A DNA stretch of 64,000 nt, from the NCBI GenBank assembly GCA_028283245.1, contig JAPYNU010000072.1:1-64000 (forward strand), written 5' to 3'. The notes under the pieces were generated by a model, which worked only from the letters and a program-made list of their open reading frames with translations, was not told the origin of the DNA and searched no databases. Made by a program: the position numbers and the translations under genes. The first letter of the stretch is position 1. The number at the start of each line of letters is the position of its first letter. This document shows, in pieces, positions 34,826 through 41,876 of the stretch. This DNA is from Candidatus Aldehydirespirator catecholifindens. GTDB lineage: Bacteria; Actinomycetota; Acidimicrobiia; Acidimicrobiales; Aldehydirespiratoraceae.

Positions 34826-35089
34826 TCAGGGTGAGTTTGCGGCGATGCCCCCCCCCCCCGCGGGGTTGAGTCGCGAGAAGGTGCTAGCCAGCAAGTCTTT
34901 GAGACCTTGCGTAGGGTAGGTCAACGCAAAGAACTGCTCGGCATCGGCATAGGCTTCATAGCCGGGAGCCGCGAGCACAACCTGGTCAAGTTGCGCGGCG
35001 AAGTGCTTCTCTTCTAGACCGCCTTTGAGTACTTCGGCACGCGGTTTGCAGGCATCTCGAACGTCTATGACTGCGCCTGCGCTATCCAC
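34826..35089 (-). CDS. DUF499 ATPase, N-terminal part upstream of a G12 tract
   Basis: The 87 codons start at GTG 35089 and read VRDACKPRAEVLKG, FAAQLDQVV and YPTQGLKDLLAST, the expected N-terminus of a DUF499 protein (promoter-proximal gene of the operon). The frame passes through the 12-G tract and stops 8 codons later. An upstream in-frame TAG limits the start to codons after it, and GTG 35089 is the only usual start codon I found. It is best read as the first segment of the gene continued at 34845-31987. Confidence 0.75.
   Translation of the reverse strand: MDSAGAVIDVRDACKPRAEVLKGGLEEKHFAAQLDQVVLAAPGYEAYADAEQFFALTYPTQGLKDLLASTFSRLNPAGGGGIAANSP
34848..34859. repeat. C12 (G12 on the coding strand) tract inside the DUF499 gene
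   Basis: Twelve C residues on the plus strand lie between the N-terminal and Walker A portions of the DUF499 gene. The reading frames on either side differ by one base, and 11 would make the gene continuous. Homopolymer slippage is a known phase-variation mechanism; a sequencing error is the alternative. Confidence 0.85.
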
Positions 35090-35304
35090 GGAGGCGAAGC
35101 CTACACCGATGATCTTCTCATCGCTTAGCCCGTAGCTACCAGACGGCGTGCCTGCAAGATGCTATGTGGCTGCTATGTCGCTATGTCATATTAGTGTTAT
35201 ATTATGATTTATGATGATAATATGAGCTTTTTAGAGGCAGCTTGCTAAGGTGGTTCGTGAGGGCAATAGCACTTAAAGCCAAGCACTAGAGGAAGGTTGA
35301 GACA
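35090..35304. promoter_or_regulatory. Divergent promoter region between the defence operon and protease array
   Basis: The region separates the operon start (minus) from protease member 3 (plus). It is A+T rich around 35185-35235 (TATTAGTGTTATATTATG) and contains three GCTATGT copies around 35160-35185. It probably holds promoters for both directions. No specific operator is recognised. Confidence 0.45.
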
Positions 35305-35694
35305 GTGGGTGAAACCTATGTGACTGTGACGGTCACGAACCCTGCCGACCCAGAGCAGTCATGGCAGGGCGAATTCCTTGTGGACACCGGTGCCCACGAC
35401 ACTGTGGTTCCCCGTAAACATCTCGAGGCGATCGGCGTTAAACCCGAAAGTGATCGGGTATACGAGCTTGCCGACGGTGCCCTAGTCAACTTCGATGTAG
35501 GCGGCGCAAAGCTCGGATTTCTGGGCAGGAGCACACATGTAGATGTGCTATTCGGCTCGGATCAAGCAGAGCCGCTACTTGGTGTGATCGCCCTGCAAGC
35601 CATAGGTGCCGAAGTGGATCTGCGTAACGAACAACTTGTGCTCAAGCCTGTGCTGCCGCTCCCCACCTTGCGGTTGCCCCGCCAGCGCAGCTAG
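35305..35694 (+). CDS. Retropepsin-like clan AA aspartic protease, array member 3
   Basis: This protein has 129 residues, with the catalytic FLVDTGAHDTVVPRKHLEAIG, then VYELADGALVNFDVGGA and EPLLGVIALQAIGAEVD. The GTG start has the leader AGGAAGGTTGAGACA, nearly the same as member 2. From DTGAH to the C-terminal strand it is more similar to member 2, on the far side of the defence operon, than to its neighbours 4 and 5. It has no signal peptide. It would act as a homodimer. Confidence 0.82.
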   Translation: MGETYVTVTVTNPADPEQSWQGEFLVDTGAHDTVVPRKHLEAIGVKPESDRVYELADGALVNFDVGGAKLGFLGRSTHVDVLFGSDQAEPLLGVIALQAIGAEVDLRNEQLVLKPVLPLPTLRLPRQRS

Positions 35695-35737
35695 TGGCAA
35701 TAGCACCAACCATTGCATCAAGGAAGGAACAACGACA

Positions 35738-36094
35738 ATGGGTGAAACCTATGTGACTGTGACAGTCAGCAACCCTTCAGAACCCGAACGAGCCTGGACA
35801 GGCGAGTTCTTGGCCGACACAGGGGCGACCCTCAGCGTTGTCCCGCGCAAGCGCCTCGAAGAGATCGGCATAGTCCCCACAGACGACCGGTTCGCTGAGT
35901 TGGCAGACGGCAGCGTTATCCGCCTTGAAGTAGCTGTCGCAGGTCTCGAATTTGTCGGTGAGCGCACCCTCGGGCTGGTGATTTTTGGCTCTGACGATGC
36001 CGAACCGCAGCTCGGTGAAACCGCCATGCTAGGCGTGGGAGTCAAGGTGGACACCGTCAACCACTGCCTCGAACCCGCCAAGATCCGCGCCTAG
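35738..36094 (+). CDS. Retropepsin-like clan AA aspartic protease, array member 4
   Basis: This protein has 118 residues: FLADTGATLSVVPRKRLEEIG, AELADGSVIRLEV and AEPQLGETAM. The catalytic DTG is intact. In the second motif LLG is replaced by QLG. I chose ATG 35738 because it follows AAGGAAGGAACAACGAC and because MGETYVTVTVSNP aligns with the other members; an open extension upstream overlaps member 3. It is nearly identical at both ends to member 5. Confidence 0.82.
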   Translation: MGETYVTVTVSNPSEPERAWTGEFLADTGATLSVVPRKRLEEIGIVPTDDRFAELADGSVIRLEVAVAGLEFVGERTLGLVIFGSDDAEPQLGETAMLGVGVKVDTVNHCLEPAKIRA

Positions 36095-36168
36095 CTGACA
36101 GCCGTATCGCTCGCAAACAGCGACCAAAACACAGAAATGAACCAGCACAAAACAGAAAGGACAAGATT

Positions 36169-36525
36169 ATGGGTGAAACATATGTGACTGTGACGGTCAG
36201 CAACCCTTTAGAGCCTGAGCGCTGCTGGACAGGCAAATTCCTAGCCGACACTGGGGCGACCTTCTGCATTGTCCCGCGCAATCGCCTTGAAGAGATCGGC
36301 ATAGTTCCCATATCTAGTCGGCATGTAGAACTGGCCGACGGCAGCATTACGCGCCTTGAAATGGGAATCGCAGGCATTGAATTCATTGGCGAGTACACCG
36401 CTGGCAGGGTGGCATTCGGGTCCGACGATGTCGAACCACTGCTCGGCGTGTTGACCATGCAAGAGGTGGGGGTCAAGGTGGACACTGTCAACCACTGCCT
36501 CGAACCCTCCAAAGCCCGCGCCTAG
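36169..36525 (+). CDS. Retropepsin-like clan AA aspartic protease, array member 5
   Basis: This protein has 118 residues: FLADTGATFCIVPRNRLEEIG, VELADGSITRLEM and VEPLLGVLTM, ending VDTVNHCLEPSKARA. An AGAAAGGACAAG ribosome-binding site precedes the ATG. It is the closest paralogue of member 4, and the pair shares its post-stop sequence (CTAGCTGACAGCC... then AGCGACCAAAACACA). This indicates a recent tandem duplication that included the flanks. Confidence 0.82.
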   Translation: MGETYVTVTVSNPLEPERCWTGKFLADTGATFCIVPRNRLEEIGIVPISSRHVELADGSITRLEMGIAGIEFIGEYTAGRVAFGSDDVEPLLGVLTMQEVGVKVDTVNHCLEPSKARA

Positions 36526-36615
36526 CTGACAGCCATGCCGCTCGCAGATAGCGACCAAAACACAAAGCAGTCCGCCAAGAAGCTTCTGTGTGCTAGCTGT
36601 TGGCGGTGACCGTTC

Positions 36616-37830
36616 TCAGAACTCGGCGGCTAGAGCTTCTTCGAAGCTTGCCTGCTGTGCAATGAGCGCGCGATAACGCATCACATGGCGGGGGCGGTTG
36701 AATCCCAGCACCCCAGTAATACGCCCAGCACGGCCGTAGATCGCAGCAAAGCGGCGCTCTTGCAAAGACCCAGTCACCACTTGGATCTCATCATCAGGGC
36801 GAACCCGTCCCGCTAGTTGAATCTTGCGATCGTACTGATCGCTCCAAAACCACGGCACTGGCGCGAACGGCTCCACGCTCTCATCTAACAGCCGTCGAGC
36901 TGCGTGAGTTCCTTGAGCAGCCGCGTTATCCCAGTGCTCGACACGCATCATTTCGCCAAAAAGCTCATTGGGCCAGCGTGCAACATCACCAGCCGCTACC
37001 ACCCCGGGCGCTGCTGAGCAGGTGGCATCACACACCACGCCATCATCCAAAGTCAAACCCGAACCGTGAAGCCATTCAGTGTTGGGGATTACTCCAATGC
37101 CCACGACTACCACATCAGCATCAACACTTGAACCATCCGACAACACCACACTTTGCACACGATCGGTGCCTACCACGGCATCCACCCCCACGCCGGTTCG
37201 CAGATCCACGCCATGATCGCGATGCATTTCGGCGCATACGCTGCCCATCTCATCGCCGAGCACTCGGCTCAGCGGATTGGCAAGCGCTTCCACCATCGTC
37301 ACCTGCAAGCCGCGGCCGCGCGCTGTTGCGGCTACCTCAGCACCGATGAACCCTGCGCCCACCACAACCACCCGCTGCGGCGAAGCCTCGAAATCAGCGC
37401 GCAACGCTAAGCAGTCGTCCAATGAGCGCAGCACATGCACCCCGGCAAGGTTCTCGGTTCCAGTCAGGGTGCGACAGCGCGCCCCAGTGGCGATCACGAG
37501 ACCGTCAAAGTCAAGCGTCTCACCGTTTTCGAGAGTCAGCCGACGTGAAACCAAATCCAGCGCTGCAGCTTTTTCGCCGAGCCGGATGTCGATGCTGTCA
37601 GCAGCCAGTTCCTCGGCATCGCTCAGAGCGGTTCGCTCGGGTTCCCAGTCACCTGCCAGCACCTGCTTAGAAAGCGGCGGACGGTCATAGGGAAGATGCG
37701 GCTCTTCGCCCAGAAGCGTTATCTGGCCTTCAAAGCCAGCGCGACGCAGCGCTTCGGCGGCGTTCAATCCAGCAAGCGAAGCCCCGACAATCACCACAGA
37801 ACCAGACGACAGGTTCAGCGATTCAGTCAC
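36616..37830 (-). CDS. Ferredoxin–NAD(P)+ reductase, FAD-dependent
   Basis: This 404-residue pyridine nucleotide-disulphide oxidoreductase-like flavoprotein has an N-terminal FAD site VVIVGASLAGLNAAEALR. The NAD(P)-binding VVVVGAGFIGAEVAATARG is at about residue 150, with VAAGDVARWPNELFG, and a C-terminal reductase domain (WFWSDQYDRKIQLAGR). There are no redox-active CxxxxC cysteines, as in putidaredoxin-reductase-type enzymes, which pass electrons to a ferredoxin serving a P450 or dioxygenase. The ferredoxin gene lies immediately upstream in the same operon. No terminal oxygenase is in the window. Confidence 0.93.
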   Translation of the reverse strand: MTESLNLSSGSVVIVGASLAGLNAAEALRRAGFEGQITLLGEEPHLPYDRPPLSKQVLAGDWEPERTALSDAEELAADSIDIRLGEKAAALDLVSRRLTLENGETLDFDGLVIATGARCRTLTGTENLAGVHVLRSLDDCLALRADFEASPQRVVVVGAGFIGAEVAATARGRGLQVTMVEALANPLSRVLGDEMGSVCAEMHRDHGVDLRTGVGVDAVVGTDRVQSVVLSDGSSVDADVVVVGIGVIPNTEWLHGSGLTLDDGVVCDATCSAAPGVVAAGDVARWPNELFGEMMRVEHWDNAAAQGTHAARRLLDESVEPFAPVPWFWSDQYDRKIQLAGRVRPDDEIQVVTGSLQERRFAAIYGRAGRITGVLGFNRPRHVMRYRALIAQQASFEEALAAEF

Positions 37831-37926
37831 AGCAGAAACGAACCTAGCCTCGAACGGGTTCGCAGGCTCGGGCTTAGTAATAAAGGCAGTTGTTGAAGCT
37901 GGCTGGGACGATCACAGCGAACTGGA

Positions 37927-38121
37927 CTAATCCTCAGCAATAGAGATGGCCTGCTTAGGACAGCGCCGCACGCATTCCTGCACCCGTGCGCGGTCAGCCT
38001 CGTCAGGGGTTTCGTTGAGGATGTAAAGAAAATCGTCGTCGCGCACCTCGAAAATGTCGGGTGCGATCTCCATGCAAACGGCGTTGCTCTCACACAGATC
38101 AAAATCAACAACTATGCGCAT
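37927..38121 (-). CDS. 3Fe-4S ferredoxin
   Basis: This 64-residue single-cluster ferredoxin has the typical VDFDLCESNAVCMEIAPDIF with the C-x5-C spacing of 3Fe-4S proteins and a last cluster Cys in RRCPKQAISI. It resembles the small ferredoxins that serve actinobacterial cytochromes P450. It is the likely partner of the reductase encoded 96 bp downstream. The ATG has a GGAGTC ribosome-binding site upstream. Confidence 0.93.
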   Translation of the reverse strand: MRIVVDFDLCESNAVCMEIAPDIFEVRDDDFLYILNETPDEADRARVQECVRRCPKQAISIAED

Positions 38122-38266
38122 GAGGTTTGACTCCTAAGGTTTGAGGGGTTTATTTGCCATTGCTGTGCGTGTCGCCTGCCGCGACTCGTGTCGAATGACT
38201 TTTGCGTTGCTCTAGAGCATTACGCCAAAACTTAGCCTGTCTTCGCCGCGACACTAAAACCGAAGC

Positions 38267-38641
38267 TCAGGCTAGGAACTCGGCTACGCGGTCTTTGGCT
38301 TTTAGGTCGCCGAGGGGTCGTCCGATGATGGCCCTATCGCCGCGCATTAGCACTGGACGCTGCATAAGCCGCGGGTACTGCAACAGCACCTCCACCACCG
38401 CCTCGGGGTTAGCTACGTAATCGTCAGCATTGAGCCCCAGTTTGGTGAATTGTGAGTCTTTTCTGACCAGGTTCTCAACCGGATCCTCTAAACGTTCAAC
38501 CAGGCTCTGCAGCGCTGCTCGGTCTGGACGATCCGACATGTAGAGCACCACATCAAAATCCACGCCAGCATCCGTGGCGACCGCCACAGCATTGCTTGAA
38601 GAGTTTCAATGCTTGTTGTGATAGATGGTTACTTCAGCCAT
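38267..38641 (-). CDS. ArsC-like selenoprotein candidate (in-frame UGA at the catalytic Cys)
   Basis: An ArsC/Spx-type thioredoxin-fold protein of 124 residues if TGA at 38608-38606 is read as selenocysteine (U12). The N-terminus MAEVTIYHNKH-U-NSSSN aligns without gaps with E. coli ArsC, whose catalytic Cys is residue 12. Conserved Arg positions follow in NLVRKD, MQRPVL and IGRPLG. A perfect AAGGAGG lies 8 nt before the ATG at 38641, 24 bp after the upstream gene's stop. The phase is preserved on both sides of the TGA (54 nt from ATG to the next usable GTG at 38587). A pipeline would start at that GTG and lose the active site. Whether it reduces arsenate or another thiol/selenol substrate is unknown. 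Confidence 0.85.
38574..38608 (-). promoter_or_regulatory. Candidate bacterial SECIS element
   Basis: The region after the TGA (38608-38606) can fold into GTGGC-GGTC-GCCAC (38587-38574), a 5-bp apical stem with a GGUC loop 23 nt downstream of the codon. The loop matches the GGUC of the E. coli fdhF SECIS and lies within the spacing accepted for bacterial SECIS elements. AGCA/TGCT could extend the lower stem. SelB binding is inferred. Confidence 0.6.
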
Positions 38642-38665
38642 AGGTGTCGGCCTCCTTGTTGTTGT

Positions 38666-40021
38666 TTAGTTGGCGGCATCTTGGTAGGCGGACAAGATCG
38701 GCTCTATCTCAGCGGCAGCCCACTCCTCACCTTCGGTGGCAAGAATGTCTTCGGCTTTTCCGGTCAAAGTCAAATGACCATCCCTGCTGAGCACACCCAG
38801 TACACCGGTGCGGAAACGGCCCCGAGCGTCAAACGCTTTGGCATCCAAAGAGGGGTCGGTGTATCCCGAGAACAGCATCGGGCCGCTCACCCTCACTTCG
38901 CCCTGAATACCCGCAGGGGCGGGTGCCTCGCCGCCGTCAGCGCCGACCGCCACGATTGACACCCGGCAGCCGGGCACTGGGCGACCAGCGCTATGAGCGA
39001 GTTGTTCGTCACTGTCGTGCGGTGATCCCTGCACAATCATCGGGCATTCATGCATGCCGTATCCGTGGGCCACGGGCACACCCATCTGCTCTTTCACTTG
39101 GAAGTAGAGCTTCGGCGCAATTGCGGCCCCCGACCCTGCCAGCAGCCGCAGCGCAGGCATGGCTGGACGTCCGTTTATTTTGCGTGAGCGGCGATCTTCA
39201 GCCAGAAACATCCGGTAGAACGCTGCTGAACCGCCAGCCATAGTCACGCCGTGACGAGCGTAGATCAGCATGGCATCAATCGGATCGAAGTTCTCAATGA
39301 GCAGAGTGGATGTCCCTGCTGCAAGCATCATGATGATGTAGCACGGTCCGCGAATATGGGCGTATGGAAATGCAATCGAGCCGACATCGTCGGTGCCAGC
39401 TTCAAGCGCCTGCATCATGGCGAGACCGCCAGCAAGCAGCGACGCGTCGGTGTGCTTCACGCCTTTGGGGGCTGAGCTGACACCGGAGGTGCCGAAGTTG
39501 TAGTAGAGCCAGCGCACCGCATCAGACGCACTAGCGGGCTGCTGGGGCAGAGTCGCCGGGTCGTCCTCGGGAAGGTCCTTGTAACCGTTAAGCACTGTTA
39601 CTGCGTGCTCAAAGCAGTCATCAGGCTCATCAAGGATTTCGGTGAGCATGGCACCATAGTCGAAACCGCCCCAGACACCCGGATGGATCACCAACTGCGC
39701 CTGGGTCTGGCGAATGCAGAACTCAACTTCGCTGCGTCGATAGACGTGAACGATTGGATTCTGCACGACACCGAGCCTGCTGAGCGCGAAGCTCAACACC
39801 ACGGTCTCGATGCGGGTGGGCAACATCCAGGTAACAGGCGTGTTTTCGGTCACACCCATTCGGTGAAGTCCCGCCGCCACCCGTTCTGCCTGATCCTTGA
39901 ACTCGGCGAAACTCATCACATGACCCGAGTCATCAATCAACATCTTTTCGTCGGGAGTAGTCGCCACCCTCTGGCAGAGCAGATCCCAGATTGAGGATGC
40001 TGCGTGGATCGGCTCGCTCAA
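38666..40021 (-). CDS. AMP-binding (acyl-CoA synthetase-like) protein lacking its C-terminal domain
   Basis: This is the large domain of the adenylate-forming superfamily, with 451 residues. It has the P-loop-like YYNFGTSGVSSAPKGVKHT, AGGSAAFYRMFLAE, LLAGSGAAIAP, the A5-like HGYGMHECPMIVQG and FRTGVLGVLSRDGHLTLTGKAED. It ends at AEIEPILSAYQDAAN, just past the hinge. The usual ~100-residue C-terminal domain with the catalytic Lys (A10) is therefore absent. I chose TTG 40021 because AAGAGG lies 7 nt upstream; the frame is open to TTG 40084. It is the first gene of the operon with the ArsC-like selenoprotein. The substrate is unknown. Confidence 0.82.
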   Translation of the reverse strand: MSEPIHAASSIWDLLCQRVATTPDEKMLIDDSGHVMSFAEFKDQAERVAAGLHRMGVTENTPVTWMLPTRIETVVLSFALSRLGVVQNPIVHVYRRSEVEFCIRQTQAQLVIHPGVWGGFDYGAMLTEILDEPDDCFEHAVTVLNGYKDLPEDDPATLPQQPASASDAVRWLYYNFGTSGVSSAPKGVKHTDASLLAGGLAMMQALEAGTDDVGSIAFPYAHIRGPCYIIMMLAAGTSTLLIENFDPIDAMLIYARHGVTMAGGSAAFYRMFLAEDRRSRKINGRPAMPALRLLAGSGAAIAPKLYFQVKEQMGVPVAHGYGMHECPMIVQGSPHDSDEQLAHSAGRPVPGCRVSIVAVGADGGEAPAPAGIQGEVRVSGPMLFSGYTDPSLDAKAFDARGRFRTGVLGVLSRDGHLTLTGKAEDILATEGEEWAAAEIEPILSAYQDAAN

Positions 40022-40150
40022 GTCAGACCTCTTCAGGGTATTTTTCAGGGTTTCTCTGCCTGATTGCGACCATGCCCAAGGCAAGCTTCAAGCATGTTTG
40101 AAAGGGTTCAGGCAATCTTACAAGCCTAGTTGTCATGCTCAGCACGCGCC

Positions 40151-40181
40151 GGAGCCCGTCAGTGAAATGCTGACGGGCTCC
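40151..40181. terminator. Strong perfect hairpin in the der–ligase spacer
   Basis: GGAGCCCGTCAG and CTGACGGGCTCC form a perfect 12-bp stem around a TGAAATG loop. No T-run follows on either strand. It lies between der and the AMP-binding gene and may end der transcription or stabilise its 3' end. The rest of the 433-bp gap (40022-40454) holds the repeats noted separately and no gene. Confidence 0.5.
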
Positions 40182-40356
40182 GCACGGTCCCTGGAGGGGG
40201 TTGGTGGATCCGGGTGTCTCGAATCCTGATGCTTTGACCCGGTTCCTGTTCAGTAGGTTACATCATTGTTACGGTTATGTCACACTCCGGTTGGCCGATT
40301 TTCTTAAAGTTTCGGCAACATCACCTAAAACTGCGATAAATCAAGGTAAAACCGTC

Positions 40357-40478
40357 GTTAACAGATCATCAGCCACTGCGACAGCGAACCCTCCAAATAT
40401 GTCAGAAACACGTATGTCGGAAACACGGTCGGGAGTGACATCGTGAACAGATCATCAGTCGTCGCGACGGCGAACCCT
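40357..40478. repeat. Duplicated der 3' end plus a 14-bp direct repeat
   Basis: The last coding bases of der and its stop region (40443-40478) are matched by a diverged 36-bp copy at 40357-40392. Between them ATGTC(A/G)GAAACACG occurs twice (from 40399 and from 40414). Confidence 0.7.
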
Positions 40479-41861
40479 GAACTTGAGCGCAGTTGCTCCA
40501 AGATCAAAATGCTCTCTGAGACTGCGTTCGATGTAGCGAAGATAAGTGCGCGGCAGGGTGCGATTGACGAACAATGTGAAGGTGGGCGGGTCCGCGGCCA
40601 CCTGTGTGGCGTAGAGGATGCGAGCGCCTGCGGGTGCAGGCTGAGCACTCTGAGCGGCTCTCACCACTTCGTTGACTCTTCGCGTCGGTATGCGCGTTCG
40701 ATACTGCGAAACAGCCGAGTTCAGCGACGGCCACAGCCGTGAGACACCCTTGCCGCTGAGCGCGCTGACATGCAAAACCGGCGGAGACCCCAAAAATTTC
40801 AGCCTGTCGGCGACATCCAGACTCACCTTGCTGCGATTCTCGGCATCAAGCAAATCCCACTTATTGAGCAACACCACGATCGGACACCCGGCAGCATCAA
40901 CACGTTCAGCCAGTCGCTGATCCTGATGGGTCACACCAACCGACGAGTCGATCACTAGCAGCGCCACATCAGCAGAGTCCACCGCACGCAAGGCTCGCAA
41001 CAGCGAGTAATACTCGGTGCCGGAGTTGATGCGTGCCCGACGGCGCATTCCGGCAGTGTCAATGAAGCGCACCGGGCCTTGGTCGGTCTCGACAAGTGTG
41101 TCGATTGAATCGCGGGTTGTGCCGGGAAGGTCATGCACAATGGCTCGATCTTCTCCGGTCAATCGGTTAAAGAGAGTCGACTTGCCGACGTTAGGGCGGC
41201 CCACGAGCACCACCGAGAACGCTTCGGCTGCTGCTAACGCCAAGTCGTTTTCACCTATACCGTTTTCACCTATACCAATGCCAGATATGGGGCTGGGATC
41301 ATCAACCGATGCCGCCTGAGTACCTGTTGTTGCGTTGAGTCGAGCTGTCAAGTCGTCCAACAGGTCGCCGGTTCCTAAACCGTGAAGAGCGCTCACTTGA
41401 TGAGGGGTGCCATGCCCCAGCGCAAGTAGTTCCCAGGCCAGTTCGCCACCGCCGGAATGATCAACCTTGTTAGCCACCACCAACACCGGCACATCAGCAG
41501 CGTGAAGCACTTTGGCCACCTGCTCATCATCGACTGTCACCCCCACTAGGGCATCCACCACGAACAGCACTGCATCAGCCTGGCTGACAGCCTGCTCGGC
41601 TTGCGCGCTTACCTTGACCTCAAGAGCGTCACCGCCAGCGCTCCAGCCGCCAGTGTCAAGCAGCGTGAAGTTCTGGCCCTGCCATTGAGCGTCAAGAGCT
41701 TTGCGGTCGCGGGTCACGCCGGGACGCTCCTCCACGATCGCTTCGCGCCTTCCCAAGATGCGGTTCACCAAAGTCGATTTGCCAACATTGGGCCGTCCCA
41801 CCACAGCCACAACCGGACTCGACAATCCTGAGCCTGCGAATCTCGCAGCGAAATCGCTCAT
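40455..41861 (-). CDS. der: Ribosome biogenesis GTPase Der
   Basis: This 468-residue double GTPase needed for 50S assembly has two G domains. Each has GRPNVGKST (about residues 22 and 222), DTGGW or DTAGM as G3, and NKVD or NKWD as G4. A C-terminal KH-like domain ends in ALKFRVRRRDD. The linker between the G domains contains a small duplicated IGEN unit. The start is ATG 41861, 15 bp from the upstream DUF512 gene's stop. Confidence 0.96.
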   Translation of the reverse strand: MSDFAARFAGSGLSSPVVAVVGRPNVGKSTLVNRILGRREAIVEERPGVTRDRKALDAQWQGQNFTLLDTGGWSAGGDALEVKVSAQAEQAVSQADAVLFVVDALVGVTVDDEQVAKVLHAADVPVLVVANKVDHSGGGELAWELLALGHGTPHQVSALHGLGTGDLLDDLTARLNATTGTQAASVDDPSPISGIGIGENGIGENDLALAAAEAFSVVLVGRPNVGKSTLFNRLTGEDRAIVHDLPGTTRDSIDTLVETDQGPVRFIDTAGMRRRARINSGTEYYSLLRALRAVDSADVALLVIDSSVGVTHQDQRLAERVDAAGCPIVVLLNKWDLLDAENRSKVSLDVADRLKFLGSPPVLHVSALSGKGVSRLWPSLNSAVSQYRTRIPTRRVNEVVRAAQSAQPAPAGARILYATQVAADPPTFTLFVNRTLPRTYLRYIERSLREHFDLGATALKFRVRRRDD

Positions 41862-41876
41862 TAGCCGTATTGCAGT

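Noticed and set aside
25429-35089. DISARM or BREX system
   Set aside because: No DrmB/DUF1998, PglX/PglZ or BrxC-like proteins are seen; DUF499 with DUF1156 defines a different arrangement.
38587-38641. Frameshift at the start of the ArsC-like gene
   Set aside because: ATG 38641 and the downstream frame are in the same phase (54 nt), so there is no shift; the only interruption is the TGA.
40195-40260. tRNA-like segment with TCGAATCC
   Set aside because: No acceptor stem, D arm or anticodon arm can be folded around it.
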